Below are positions 43,467 to 51,792 of a stretch of 64,000 bases of DNA, one piece after another. Numbering within the stretch: the stretch's first letter is position 1; every line of letters begins with the position of its first letter. The position numbers and the translations under genes are program-made. The notes under the pieces are model-generated. The model ran no database searches and was not told where the DNA came from. It worked only from the letters and a program-made list of their open reading frames with translations. This stretch comes from Desulfoluna sp942491485 (GTDB lineage Bacteria; Desulfobacterota; Desulfobacteria; Desulfobacterales; Desulfolunaceae), in the NCBI GenBank assembly GCA_942491485.1, contig CALOAX010000009.1, positions 87,515-151,514 on the forward strand, read 5' to 3'.

Positions 43467-43711
43467 CTATTGCCTGCTTGTTTGTCGGACATCGAGACCG
43501 AACGCACGGGAACCATTTTCATTTCGACCTCACCCGCCGTTCGATGTATGATGAGCTGCTGCCGAGGGATAGGCCCCAACACAAACGGCCGGTTTTCGCC
43601 GACCGTGCTCTTCGGCAACTCCGGGTACCTGCATGGCGCAGGACCCCGAAACGCCATCACATTTTTACGCTCATCCCCTTATTATATAATCGGGTTTCAA
43701 GCAAGGTCAAT

Positions 43712-44659
43712 ATGAACGCAACAAAGGCAAAACGTTACACGGACTTAAACAGTCATTTGAAAGGACTCTTCGGCAAAAGGGTTCAGAAACTCACCGTGGA
43801 TGCTGGTTTCACCTGTCCCAACCGGGACGGCCACAAGGGAACGGGGGGGTGTATTTTCTGCAATGAAAAAGGGTCCGGCACCGGCGCCCACCTGCTGGGC
43901 ACCTCCATCACCGATCAGATCCTGCAGGGACGCGAGGCCCTTTTCAAGCGGTACAAATCCAAGCTCTTCCTCGTCTACTTCCAGGCCTACAGCAACACCT
44001 ACGCCCCGGCGACGCACCTGAAGGCCCTCTACGATGAAGCCCTGGCCTTTGACGACGTGGTGGGGCTCTCCATCGGCACCCGCCCCGACTGCGTGGACGA
44101 GGAGAAGCTGGCCCTCCTCGATGACTACTCGAAAGAGAAACTGATCTGGCTGGAGTTCGGCCTCCAGTCCCCCCACGACAGCACCCTTAACGCCATCAAC
44201 CGGGGACACGACGTGGCCTGTTTTAAAGAGGCTGTTGCCCTCACCCGAAAGATCGCCCCCAAGGTCAAGATCTGCGCCCACATCATCCTCGGGCTTCCCG
44301 GAGAAAATCGAGAGATGATGCTGGAGGGAGCCAGACTCCTGGGAGACCTCGGCATCGACGGCGTCAAACTGCACCTTTTGTACGTGGTGAAGGACACCTC
44401 CCTGGACCAACTCTACCTGGATGGATCCTACACCTGCATGGAGGAGGACGAGTACGTGGAAACCGTCTGCGACTTCCTGGAGCTGCTGCCCCCTGACATG
44501 GTGATCCAGCGCCTCACCGGGGACCCCCACCGGGACGAACTCCGCGCTCCCCACTGGCCCCTGAAGAAAGGGACCACCCTCAAGCGGATCCAGGAGACCC
44601 TTGAGGCCCGGGGAACGCGCCAGGGATCTCGTTTCACGCAAAGGGCCCAGAAAATATAA
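43712..44659 (+). CDS. TIGR01212-family radical SAM protein (YhcC-like)
   Basis: A 315-residue radical SAM enzyme of the YhcC/TIGR01212 family. The family's unusual iron-sulfur motif C-x11-C-x2-C lies in FTCPNRDGHKGTGGCIFC. Also conserved are IGTRPDCV, LEFGLQSPHDSTLNAINRGH and the HIILGLPGEN loop. Its reaction is not firmly known; no adjacent gene gives a clue. I start at the ATG at 43712 (AAGG upstream, TATATAAT-like -10 at about 43684). The frame is open 156 codons further upstream but overlaps the mnmG region and is not real. A hairpin terminator follows at once. Confidence 0.9.
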   Translation: MNATKAKRYTDLNSHLKGLFGKRVQKLTVDAGFTCPNRDGHKGTGGCIFCNEKGSGTGAHLLGTSITDQILQGREALFKRYKSKLFLVYFQAYSNTYAPATHLKALYDEALAFDDVVGLSIGTRPDCVDEEKLALLDDYSKEKLIWLEFGLQSPHDSTLNAINRGHDVACFKEAVALTRKIAPKVKICAHIILGLPGENREMMLEGARLLGDLGIDGVKLHLLYVVKDTSLDQLYLDGSYTCMEEDEYVETVCDFLELLPPDMVIQRLTGDPHRDELRAPHWPLKKGTTLKRIQETLEARGTRQGSRFTQRAQKI

Positions 44660-44677
44660 AAGGCCAAACAGGCCTTT
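44659..44677 (+). terminator. Terminator at the end of the radical SAM gene
   Basis: AAAGGCC (44659-44665) pairs with GGCCTTT (44671-44677), then CTTTCC. It begins on the last base of the stop codon. Confidence 0.7.
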
Positions 44678-44705
44678 CTTTCCGAACCCGCAAGAACCCC
44701 AGCCC

Positions 44706-44793
44706 CAAGGCTGATGTGATTTGCCCCGAGGAACGAGGGGCAAAGAGCATCAGCAACCTGCGTTCAAGGTGGCTCACCTTGCCGCCGGAGGCA
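44706..44793 (+). repeat. Dispersed repeat, right half only
   Basis: Has GATTTGCCCCGAGGAACGAGG, the GGTGGCTCACC hairpin and the right arm GCCGCCGGAGGCA. No left half. Orientation as the copy at 3747. The rest of 44660-45442 has no gene I can support; its structured parts are listed separately. Confidence 0.75.
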
Positions 44794-44844
44794 CGCTTTT
44801 TACTCAGCCTTAATGTAAATGGATGATCGAAAAGGGTGGTGCTG

Positions 44845-44892
44845 CGTATTGTCGGACTTTATGACACCACATCCATAAAATCCGACAATACG
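44845..44892. other. Near-perfect 19-bp hairpin in a gene-poor gap
   Basis: CGTATTGTCGGA...TTTATG (44845-44863) pairs with 44874-44892 with one mismatch, loop ACACCACATC. No coding frame of merit crosses it, and it shares no words with the dispersed repeat family. Could be a relic of mobile-element ends or an RNA structure. Confidence 0.5.
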
Positions 44893-45214
44893 TACCAGAA
44901 GGGAATCCAGGAACTAACGGGTTGAAAGGGTCAGAAGCTGCAAGACTGACAATTTTCCGTCGTGCCGAAGCACTGGTAACGGGCAGCAGGTGGGTCGTTT
45001 GTCGGCGGGAGTGGCAGAGTCTTAACGTCGCCAGAACTAAGTTCTCCTCGGAATACACCCTACCTCATTGCTGACAATTATAGGCAGCGACCCACACTTT
45101 GTATATAGAGTGATGCATTCATTTACCTAGGGAATCCCCCCACGACCAAAAAAATGGATGTCTAAAATATTGGACAATGCAGCATAAAACACCAAGAACC
45201 TCCGCACAAAAAAA

Positions 45215-45248
45215 GGGGCTTATCGTGCATTTTCAGCATGATAACCCC
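45215..45248 (-). terminator. Rho-independent terminator, minus strand, beyond nadE
   Basis: GGGG-c-TTATCGTGC (45215-45228) pairs with GCATGATAA-CCCC (45236-45248). On the minus strand seven U follow. It is about 200 bases after the nadE stop, so the nadE transcript would include the 45335-45442 structure. Confidence 0.75.
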
Positions 45249-45334
45249 CTACCCCACACAAAACCATCAAACCAAAACCCACAACACAAAAAGACAAACA
45301 CGTTGTCTCCGGCAAGTTATTGGAGCCCCTGCTC

Positions 45335-45442
45335 GTATTAACCCGGCGGTTAAATGCATGACTGCCGCGCGACGACTTCACACCAAGAAATCAGTTAGTT
45401 ACACATTAACATGTGTTGGGTATATAGTTGCCGGGTTAATAC
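45335..45442. repeat. 108-bp element bounded by perfect 13-bp inverted repeats
   Basis: GTATTAACCCGGC (45335-45347) is exactly complementary to 45430-45442, the bases directly following the nadE stop codon. Inside is another hairpin, ACACAT-TAAC-ATGTGT (45401-45416). No protein of note is encoded. It could be a mobile-element relic, a recombination site or a 3' RNA structure of nadE. Confidence 0.55.
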
Positions 45443-47089
45443 CTATCGCGCAATGCGTTTGGCAATGGGATAGCGACGACCGTAACCAAACGCCTTGGCC
45501 GTCACCCGCAATCCGGGGGCCGCCTGCTGGCGCTTGTACTCATTGATCTCCACACGGCGCACCACATCGGCCACCACGTCGGCATCGTATCCCATGGCCA
45601 CAATTTCCGCGGGTGACTTCACCTGCTCCACATAGGCATGAAGAATGGCATCCAGGACCTCATAGGCGGGCAGCTCATCCTGATCAGACTGATCGGGGCG
45701 CAACTCCGCCGAGGGGACCTTGTCGATAATCCGCTGAGGGATCACCTCGCCATCCCGATTGATATAGCGGGAGATATCCCAGACAAGGGTCTTCGGCACA
45801 TCGGAGATAACGGCCAGGCCGCCGTTCATGTCTCCGTAAAGGGTGCAGTACCCCACGGCCAGCTCGGACTTGTTCCCGGTGGTAAGAACCAGCGCTCCTG
45901 TCTTGTTGGAGAGGGCCATGAGAAGGGTCCCCCTCACACGAGCCTGGATGTTCTGCTCGGTGATGCCGTGCTCCTCCCGACAAAAAATATCGGAGGCCCC
46001 CAAAAACGCATCAAACATCGGGGCAATCGGCACCACATCAAAATGGCAACCCAGATTCTCAGCCAGGCCCTTCGTGTCTTCGTCATTGTCCGACGAGGTG
46101 TACTCTGAAGGCATAAAAACGGTGGAGACATTCTCAGCCCCCAGGGCATCGGCGGCAACGGCGGCCGTCAAGGCCGAGTCAATGCCTCCGGAGAGGCCAA
46201 TCACCACCTTTTTAAAGCCACACTTGGTCACGTAATCCCGAGTTCCCATGACCAGGGCCCGGTAGACCTCCTCCTCCACGCAGGCCGGCACATCGGCTAT
46301 GCGCTGAGGGCTTGTCTCCTTCGGCTCGAACACCAGAAGGTCTTCAACAAAGGATTCGGCACGTACAGCCAGTGCCCCATCGCTGTGGAAACCAAGGCTG
46401 GCCCCATCAAAAAGAAGGCTGTCGTTGCCCCCCACCTGGTTGACGTAAAAAACAGGCACCTTGTGCCGCCTGGCCACCGAGGCGATAAGGTTTTCCCGAA
46501 AAGCGGGCTTGCCGGTGTTGAAAGGAGAAGCTGAAATATTGATAAGAAGCTCTGCCCCCTGCCCGCAGAGATCCGCCACGGGATCCACACGGTACTTTCG
46601 AGACTCAAAGACCTCCTTGTCGTTCCACATGTCTTCGCAGATGGTAATGCCGAGCCGCACCCCATTCCACATCACCGGCTTTGATTCGCTGCCCGGTTCG
46701 AAATAGCGGCGTTCATCAAAGACATCATAGGTGGGCAGAAGCCTCTTGCGCACCTTATGGAGCACTCGGCCGTCCTCAAAGAGCAGGGCGGCGTTGTAGA
46801 GATTGTTTTCACCTGGCTCGCCATTTCGCTCAACATACCCGAGAAGCACGGCAATGCCCTGAATATTTTCCATCAGCCGTTCCACGGCGTTCAGGTTGTC
46901 TTTAATAAAGGAGCGCCTCTCAAGAAGGTCACGCGGCGGGTACCCGCTCACGGAAAGTTCAGGAAAGACCACCAGTCGGCAACCGGCCTCCCGGGCCTTC
47001 TTCGCGGCCTCCTCCATCTTTCGACAGTTTCCCTCAAAATCTCCAATGATCGGGTTGATCTGCCCTGCTGCTATTCTCACCATATCCAT
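45443..47089 (-). CDS. nadE: Glutamine-dependent NAD+ synthetase
   Basis: Makes NAD+ from deamido-NAD+, ATP and glutamine, the last step of NAD synthesis. The 548 residues combine two domains. The N-terminal carbon-nitrogen hydrolase (glutaminase) has E44 in FPELSVSGYPP, the lysine in RKRLLPTYDVF and the cysteine in GITICEDMWND. The C-terminal synthetase has the P-loop VIGLSGGIDSALTAAVAADA. This two-domain length is the glutamine-using type. The start at 47089 may alternatively be the ATG two codons in. No other NAD genes nearby. Confidence 0.95.
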   Translation of the reverse strand: MDMVRIAAGQINPIIGDFEGNCRKMEEAAKKAREAGCRLVVFPELSVSGYPPRDLLERRSFIKDNLNAVERLMENIQGIAVLLGYVERNGEPGENNLYNAALLFEDGRVLHKVRKRLLPTYDVFDERRYFEPGSESKPVMWNGVRLGITICEDMWNDKEVFESRKYRVDPVADLCGQGAELLINISASPFNTGKPAFRENLIASVARRHKVPVFYVNQVGGNDSLLFDGASLGFHSDGALAVRAESFVEDLLVFEPKETSPQRIADVPACVEEEVYRALVMGTRDYVTKCGFKKVVIGLSGGIDSALTAAVAADALGAENVSTVFMPSEYTSSDNDEDTKGLAENLGCHFDVVPIAPMFDAFLGASDIFCREEHGITEQNIQARVRGTLLMALSNKTGALVLTTGNKSELAVGYCTLYGDMNGGLAVISDVPKTLVWDISRYINRDGEVIPQRIIDKVPSAELRPDQSDQDELPAYEVLDAILHAYVEQVKSPAEIVAMGYDADVVADVVRRVEINEYKRQQAAPGLRVTAKAFGYGRRYPIAKRIAR

Positions 47090-47381
47090 GCATCCGTGGT
47101 TCCGGTTTTCCAGTCACGCCCCGCCATCGCAGAGCACCTATCCTCTTGAATTTTTGGCGCATTCAAACAACATCATCCTGCACATTCCCGGATAGTATCC
47201 CACCGCGCCACAGCGGTCAAACCCTATTCATCCCAAGGGCTTATTCTGTGGAAACCAGGGGTATCTTTCGGGCAGCCGGTGTGGTATATTCCCAAACCGA
47301 TTGTTATTACGTTCAAACAAGCCTGATCCGCACAAAAACAAAGGGGCCCGTGAAGGCCCAGCAACCCATACAGAAGAGTCC

Positions 47382-47612
47382 ATGAGCAACGAACCGCAAC
47401 GTATGAAATCCACGGCCATGGCCGTTTCCGCAGGGATCCTGATCCTTGCCGGGGCAAGCACCCTTATCCCCTGGGCCTCAGCCAGTGAGGCCAACGTCAT
47501 CGGCTACAAATCCCTCTGCACCTTTGCCCCCTTCTCCACCCTTATCTGCATGATGGGAGCCAACATTCTCCTCACCCTGCGAAAGCGCCTTACCGTAGCC
47601 TCAGAGGAGTAA
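47382..47612 (+). CDS. Small two-helix membrane protein, unknown
   Basis: A 76-residue protein with two hydrophobic helices (about 13-33 and 42-62) and short polar ends. I recognise no family. The ATG at 47382 was chosen as the start because the 27 codons before it look non-coding; AGAAGAG lies ahead. The second small membrane gene follows after two bases, so the pair is probably one unit. The 47090-47381 gap between nadE and this gene shows only its divergent promoter region. Confidence 0.6.
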   Translation: MSNEPQRMKSTAMAVSAGILILAGASTLIPWASASEANVIGYKSLCTFAPFSTLICMMGANILLTLRKRLTVASEE

Positions 47613-47614
47613 CC

Positions 47615-47797
47615 GTGCCAAAAGCCATTCGCCTTTGCTTCATCGGTGCACTCCACGCCACCTGCTACCTGTGGTTTATCCCCCACGTGATCCTTCCCCG
47701 CTTCGGCACCACGGGCTCCAAAACAGCCGTGGCCTGTGTGGTGGTCATATCCCTTCTCCTCGTCACCCTCATGTTCCGGCGGAAAAAACCGCAGTAA
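47615..47797 (+). CDS. Small membrane protein, unknown, GTG start
   Basis: A 60-residue protein with two predicted membrane helices (about 5-25 and 35-53) and a basic tail RRKKPQ. It begins with GTG at 47615, two bases after the previous stop, with AGAGGAG ahead. Probably translated together with the upstream small protein. A repeat begins 10 bases after its stop. No family recognised. Confidence 0.6.
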   Translation: MPKAIRLCFIGALHATCYLWFIPHVILPRFGTTGSKTAVACVVVISLLLVTLMFRRKKPQ

Positions 47798-47806
47798 ATA
47801 AACCAA

Positions 47807-48150
47807 TGCCTCCGGCGGCGAGGTGGGGGCACCTCGAAACCCCATGGCGAATGCGAAATGGGTGTTGAAATGCTGTCCACCTCGCGTCCGCATTCGCGCG
47901 ATGTGCGACGTTACTCACCCTGCACCACAAGTGCTTAGGCTACCGGTTTCCAACCGGCCAACCCGAGAGCTGACCTTAAATAAACCAACGCCTGAAAAAA
48001 ATAAGGTAACCACCCTGAAAGCTGGTCGCCGCTGAGCTTTGCCTCACATTACATCTGTCCCCACGGGCGCAGCCCGTCAGCGAATGTGACGAGTCCGAGG
48101 AACGAGGGATCGGAGCATTCGCAAGCAGCTTTCGAGGTGGCTCACCTCGT
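47807..48150 (+). repeat. Dispersed repeat, long copy truncated at the acyltransferase gene
   Basis: Starts TGCCTCCGGCGGC with a GAGGTGGGGGCACCTC hairpin, and later has the ACGGGCGCAGCCCGT hairpin, the GAGGAACGAGG word and a GAGGTGGCTCACCTC hairpin. The right arm GCCGCCGGAGGCA is missing: the element stops where the minus-strand acyltransferase ends. Fills 47798-48151. Confidence 0.7.
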
Positions 48151-48151
48151 T

Positions 48152-48994
48152 TTAAGACGCCTCCAGCTCCATGCGGATCGTGTTGCGTGCGCGGTTGACG
48201 ATGGCCCCAAGCTCCTCTTTACCGTAGGCACTGACGTCCACCGGGTCATGGATCACCAGCTCCACGCCCCCCGGCATCAGTTCCGTACTGCCTTTGGGAA
48301 GAATCTGACGGGTGCCCTTGATCGTCACCGGAAGAATGGGCAGCCCCAGATCATGGGCAAAGCGGAAGGCCCCTTTCTTGAACTCCTTTAAACTGCCATC
48401 GTCACTTCGGGTCCCTTCGGGAAAGAAGATGACGGAGGTGCCGCCCTGAATCTGTTTTCTGGCGTGATTGATGGTGGCCACGGCTTTGGCGCTGTCCCCG
48501 CGATCGATGAAGATATGACCCATGCTCTTGCAGACCCAGCCGATAAGGGGCACCTTCTCCAGCTCTTTTTTCATCACCCACTTGATGTCCAGGCCCAGCC
48601 AGCCGTAGAGCACATAGATATCGTAATGGCTCAGGTGGTTGGCCACCACCACGTAAGAGGTCCCTTTCTCCACCTTTTCCCTGCCCCTGACATCCACCCA
48701 CATGGGGGTCACAAAGCTGTTGACCCGCGCCCAGAAGGCGGCAATGGTTTTTGAGGCAACGTTGGGGGAGACCGTCACAGAGAGCAGCACCGCCGAAGGG
48801 GCCAGCACCAGAGTGGAGAGCCCTAAAAAAGGGACCACCACCAACCACCGGTAGGGCCAGTAGAGAAGTCGTCCAAACCGGTTCCAGAGCCTTCCGGCCC
48901 GGTCCCATGCGCCCTCCACGTTGCCACTCCACCCCTCTGCGTAGCGTCGCAGGTAAGCTTCCACACTGTTTTTCGGCAAGTTGCCAAAAGCCAT
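48152..48994 (-). CDS. 1-acyl-sn-glycerol-3-phosphate acyltransferase (PlsC family)
   Basis: Acylates lysophosphatidic acid to phosphatidic acid in phospholipid synthesis at the inner membrane. The 280-residue protein has a hydrophobic segment (about 50-85), the acyltransferase box NHLSHYD, the phosphate-binding FFPEGTRSDDG and the later block LPVTIKGT. This wording is nearer to classical PlsC than the protein at 2653. Start ATG at 48994 after CAGGAGAGAG; the frame continues 10 codons beyond. The stop is followed directly by a truncated repeat. Confidence 0.9.
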   Translation of the reverse strand: MAFGNLPKNSVEAYLRRYAEGWSGNVEGAWDRAGRLWNRFGRLLYWPYRWLVVVPFLGLSTLVLAPSAVLLSVTVSPNVASKTIAAFWARVNSFVTPMWVDVRGREKVEKGTSYVVVANHLSHYDIYVLYGWLGLDIKWVMKKELEKVPLIGWVCKSMGHIFIDRGDSAKAVATINHARKQIQGGTSVIFFPEGTRSDDGSLKEFKKGAFRFAHDLGLPILPVTIKGTRQILPKGSTELMPGGVELVIHDPVDVSAYGKEELGAIVNRARNTIRMELEAS

Positions 48995-49136
48995 CGTCTC
49001 TCTCCTGATGGGTGCGTGCCGCACATACGGACTGCACCTGATATCATTGATATGTATCGCCCGTCATGTATCCGGGAACTAACATTGTTTTACTTGAGGC
49101 AGAAGAAACGCACATGTCCCCTGCCAGCCATCACTT

Positions 49137-49193
49137 AAAGCCTGTTTTTCCATCGCTTCAAATGATTGGCCCCCGACCCTGCCGCCGGAGGCT
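49137..49193 (-). repeat. Dispersed repeat fragment
   Basis: Decayed piece with the A-half in reverse: AAAGCCTGTTTTTC...CCCCCGACCCTGCCGCCGGAGGCT. Only the right inner arm is intact. Lies between the ribbon-helix-helix gene stop and the acyltransferase. Confidence 0.55.
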
Positions 49194-49214
49194 CACCTGA
49201 ACTGAAGGGTAGCC

Positions 49215-49703
49215 CTACATCTTATCCTTCACTTCGTCCCAGAAGGTCTCAACCCCCTCTTTCCACCCGCTCAGGTACTTGTCGATAAACTCTTCGAATC
49301 GTTTCTGGGCAATGCGCCCGGTGATGGAGAATCGATCGGACTGCTTTTTCAGCACGTGGGAGAAATAATCCCCCAGATGCTCGTCCTTGAACGGGTTTTT
49401 ACCGGGGGTCCACCCCAGGGCGTATTGCAGCTCACGGTAGTGGGCTGTCCTGGACCACTCCAGCCCTGCCCGTTTCCCCTCTTCCATAAAGTTGGCTTCA
49501 AACTCCGCCTTCTCACGTTTCAGGCGTTCCACCACATTGGCCAGGTCCAGCTCTTCATGGATTTTATGTCGAAGCGCCTCTTTCTTGCGGATCATATTGG
49601 AAATAGACCGCTGAAACACCTGAGAAAAGTTCATGCTGGACCGCCACTCTTTCATGCGTTCGTACAGCTCATCAGGCACGCTGATCGTCACTTTTTTTGC
49701 CAT
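49215..49703 (-). CDS. Ribbon-helix-helix DNA-binding protein with C-terminal domain, unknown
   Basis: A 162-residue protein. Residues 1-45 (KKVTISVPDELYERMKEWR...NFSQVFQRSISNMI) form a ribbon-helix-helix DNA-binding domain of the CopG/MetJ type. The rest is a mixed helical domain with several tryptophans and aromatic residues, possibly a sensor. It could be a stand-alone autoregulator or the antitoxin of a pair whose toxin is not visible here. A perfect 10-bp inverted repeat lies 72 bases upstream. The function is unknown. Confidence 0.75.
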   Translation of the reverse strand: MAKKVTISVPDELYERMKEWRSSMNFSQVFQRSISNMIRKKEALRHKIHEELDLANVVERLKREKAEFEANFMEEGKRAGLEWSRTAHYRELQYALGWTPGKNPFKDEHLGDYFSHVLKKQSDRFSITGRIAQKRFEEFIDKYLSGWKEGVETFWDEVKDKM

Positions 49704-49774
49704 TGTCCTCCCCCGAAATTATCACGTGTGTGCGTGGTATCGTGCCACACCGCTTTTATACGTGTCAATATACC

Positions 49775-49802
49775 AATACGTACTCATCAGCAAGTACGTA
49801 TT
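49775..49802 (-). promoter_or_regulatory. TACGTA operator upstream of the ribbon-helix-helix gene
   Basis: AATACGTACT (49775-49784) and AGTACGTATT (49793-49802) are perfect inverted repeats eight bases apart. Each contains the self-complementary TACGTA. Lying just upstream of the ribbon-helix-helix gene, it is a good candidate for that protein's operator. The repeat element starts nine bases after it. Confidence 0.65.
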
Positions 49803-49810
49803 GCCTAATA

Positions 49811-49976
49811 TCGCCTCCGGCGGCCCTGCCGGGGGCCAAACTTATGAAAAGTTTGACAAACAGGTATTGAGGTCTTTTGACCATCTCATCGCTATGGACA
49901 AGGTGGAGGCCTCAGGTTTCATAAGTATGCCTGAACGCTTTTAAGGGCCCGTCTTAAATAGCGACCTGCCGGAGGC
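49811..49976 (+). repeat. Dispersed repeat, degenerate full-length copy
   Basis: Starts CGCCTCCGGCGGCC, has AAACTTATGAAAAGTTT (one change from the palindrome) and ends CTGCCGGAGGCA. The interior differs from other copies. From here to 50254 there is no gene I can support; a 23-codon minus-strand frame at 50168-50097 lacks a ribosome-binding site. Confidence 0.75.
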
Positions 49977-50254
49977 ACACTGACTCCTTACGAAGATAGC
50001 CTCCCCTCATCCCCACCACCCCGGTTTGAAAAAAATCCGCTGTGGCCCCCACCCCTCTTATGTGATAATGAATGATGCAGTTGTAAAATGCTAAGGTTAC
50101 GACGCCTCCTGGGTGCCATAGGCCCCAAAAAGGATCCAGCCCACGCCGCACAGGCCCAGCCTGTCCATGCGGCCGTGAACTTCGGTGGGTGGCAAACCGA
50201 AGGAGCTGATATGCCTGGTTCTGAGGCCGGTATGAATGTTTTTGGAGTATCATA

Positions 50255-51181
50255 ATGAAACAATGGGTTTTGGTAGTGGCTCTTATCGTGATGGCATCCG
50301 CTTGCGCACGTCCCCCCCAGTATGTTCCCAGCAAAAAGCCTGCACGCATCACGTATGAAAGCGCCGTGGACGGACAGCTCAGCACCCTCTCGACCCAGCT
50401 GGCCAAGCAGCTCACAAGGCGGCGCATCAGACGTGTGGCCGTTAAGGAGTTCACACGCATCGACGGCAAAAGCAAGCAGCTGGAGAAGTACCTTGAGATG
50501 GAGGTCTCTGACAAACTGTTCAAGACGGGCTATTTTACCGTGGTGAAGAGTGACGTGCTGAATGAGACAGGAGAGGACAGCCTTCTGGATCTTGCTGAGA
50601 GCGCGGTGACCAAAAACTCCGACGTCAGTGAAGAAAACGCTCGTAAGGCGGGACGTGCCCTGAACATCGACGCCATCGTCATGGGCCATACGGTGGTCCT
50701 GGACAATGCGGTGAAGCTTTCGGTTCAGCTCATCGCCACCAGCACCGGCAGTGTCTTTGGATCGGCCTCCACCCTCATCTCCAAAGACCGGAACATCCGG
50801 ACCCTCCTGGATGAAAAAGGGGCCGGAGAAAGCGGCTATTCAGGGCGCCAAGGTGAATACGGCACACGCGGTGAATTTATCAAGACCGGAGAGAACCAGT
50901 TCCATGAGCTGGTCACCGACCTCTACACACTCTACGTCAAGCAGGTCAATGACGAGATGGACCTCTATGCTGAAACCGGCCCCACCGTCGAGGTATTCCT
51001 GAACGACGAGTACAAAGTGATGGCTGTGGATGAAATGGTCACCTTCACCCTGGATGAAAAGACCTATGTCCTTACCCTTAGAAAGGTCAAGGACCACAGC
51101 GCCGTCTTCAGCTTTGCGAGGCTGAGGAACGCCTCCGACGATGAAGAGGAGACGCCTCCTCCGGAGCAACCTCTGCCTTAA
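50255..51181 (+). CDS. Outer-membrane lipoprotein, FlgO/CsgG-like
   Basis: A 308-residue lipoprotein with a cleavable signal ending ASAC (lipidated C17). The body has an alpha/beta look of the FlgO or CsgG N-terminal type: LSTLSTQLAKQLTRRRIRRVAVKEFTRIDG near the start, then LNIDAIVMGHTVVLDNAVKLSVQLIATSTG. A tail of acidic residues and prolines closes it. FlgO in vibrios is an outer membrane flagellar protein, a tempting link with the flagellar block, but similarity is weak. Convergent with, and overlapping by four bases, the MazG-like gene. Confidence 0.65.
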   Translation: MKQWVLVVALIVMASACARPPQYVPSKKPARITYESAVDGQLSTLSTQLAKQLTRRRIRRVAVKEFTRIDGKSKQLEKYLEMEVSDKLFKTGYFTVVKSDVLNETGEDSLLDLAESAVTKNSDVSEENARKAGRALNIDAIVMGHTVVLDNAVKLSVQLIATSTGSVFGSASTLISKDRNIRTLLDEKGAGESGYSGRQGEYGTRGEFIKTGENQFHELVTDLYTLYVKQVNDEMDLYAETGPTVEVFLNDEYKVMAVDEMVTFTLDEKTYVLTLRKVKDHSAVFSFARLRNASDDEEETPPPEQPLP

Positions 51182-51564
51182 CCCTTGGGGGGCTCCGAAT
51201 CAGCCGGAGCCCCGCTACCAGTATGAAGTTTGGGATTGTTCCAGTGGCGGGTTTTGTCCCGGTCGCTCTTTTTGGCGAGATTTTTCGACAGGGCACCGGG
51301 AAGATCCACCCCAGTCTGGTTGGCAATGCAGACCAGCACAAACATCAGGTCGGCCAGTTCGTCGCCAAGATCCGGCGCCGGCTCCGCCCGCTTAAAACTC
51401 TGATCTCCGTAGACCCGCGTCATAATCCGCGCCACCTCACCGGCCTCTTCCAGCAGGATTCCCAGGTTTGTCAATTCGGAGAAGTAACGCACGCCGATCT
51501 CCTTCACCCACTGGTCCACCTTCTCCTGATATTCCCGAATGCCAATGTCTTCGTTCATCACCAT
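51178..51564 (-). CDS. MazG-like nucleotide pyrophosphohydrolase
   Basis: A 128-residue all-alpha NTP pyrophosphatase of the MazG superfamily, probably removing non-canonical or excess nucleoside triphosphates. The metal motif is visible: LLEEAGEVARI (E-E-x-x-E) and DLGDELADLMF (E-x-x-D). It is short, as in stand-alone MazG-like proteins. The ATG at 51564 with AAAAGGACG upstream is used; a further 32 codons of open frame upstream are translated repeat. Ends overlapping the lipoprotein gene by four bases. Confidence 0.8.
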   Translation of the reverse strand: MVMNEDIGIREYQEKVDQWVKEIGVRYFSELTNLGILLEEAGEVARIMTRVYGDQSFKRAEPAPDLGDELADLMFVLVCIANQTGVDLPGALSKNLAKKSDRDKTRHWNNPKLHTGSGAPADSEPPKG

Positions 51565-51579
51565 CGTCCTTTTGAATTC

Positions 51580-51792
51580 GTAACTGTTCAGCTCAAAATC
51601 GCCTCCGGCGGCCCTGCCGGGGGCCAAACTTTTGCCTGATCTAACTGCTGGGTTTGACAAACTGGCTTTAAGGCCGATTTCGATTTACGCGAAGGCATTA
51701 ATTTTTCGACTGTGCTCGTCTAAACAAGCAACCGAAACGTTTTCGGGGCTCAGTTCCAAAAGAGACCCGCAGGAAGCATATCAGAATAGTTA
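51580..51792 (+). repeat. Dispersed repeat with both outer arms
   Basis: Left outer arm GTAACTGTTCAGC (51580-51592), inner CGCCTCCGGCGGCC. The right end is decayed (CCCGCAGGAAGCATATCAGAATAGTTAT). Middle resembles 13072-13290 with GTTTTCGGGGCTCA. Within the 51565-52064 gap, the rest (51793-52064) has no gene or clear site. Confidence 0.8.

Noticed and set aside
44810..45058. 82-codon minus-strand open frame in the gap after the radical SAM gene
   Set aside because: No start signal, overlaps the 19-bp hairpin, and the composition is not gene-like.
45335..45442. Integron attC site
   Set aside because: The arms do not fit RYYYAAC/GTTRRRY at the ends (a single ACCCAAC is internal) and no integrase is present.
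45335..45442. Retron msr-msd
   Set aside because: No reverse transcriptase nearby and no branching-guanosine pattern at an inverted repeat end.
49215..49703. Type II toxin-antitoxin pair with the ribbon-helix-helix protein as antitoxin
   Set aside because: No toxin-like frame is adjacent; the neighbours are repeats and an acyltransferase.
50097..50168. 23-codon minus-strand gene before the FlgO-like lipoprotein
   Set aside because: Starts with ATG but there is no ribosome-binding site and no recognisable homology; likely chance.
51565..51660. 32-codon N-terminal extension of the MazG-like gene
   Set aside because: Includes the repeat's inverted end (translated as APGRAAGG). The ATG at 51564 with AAAAGGACG upstream is better.
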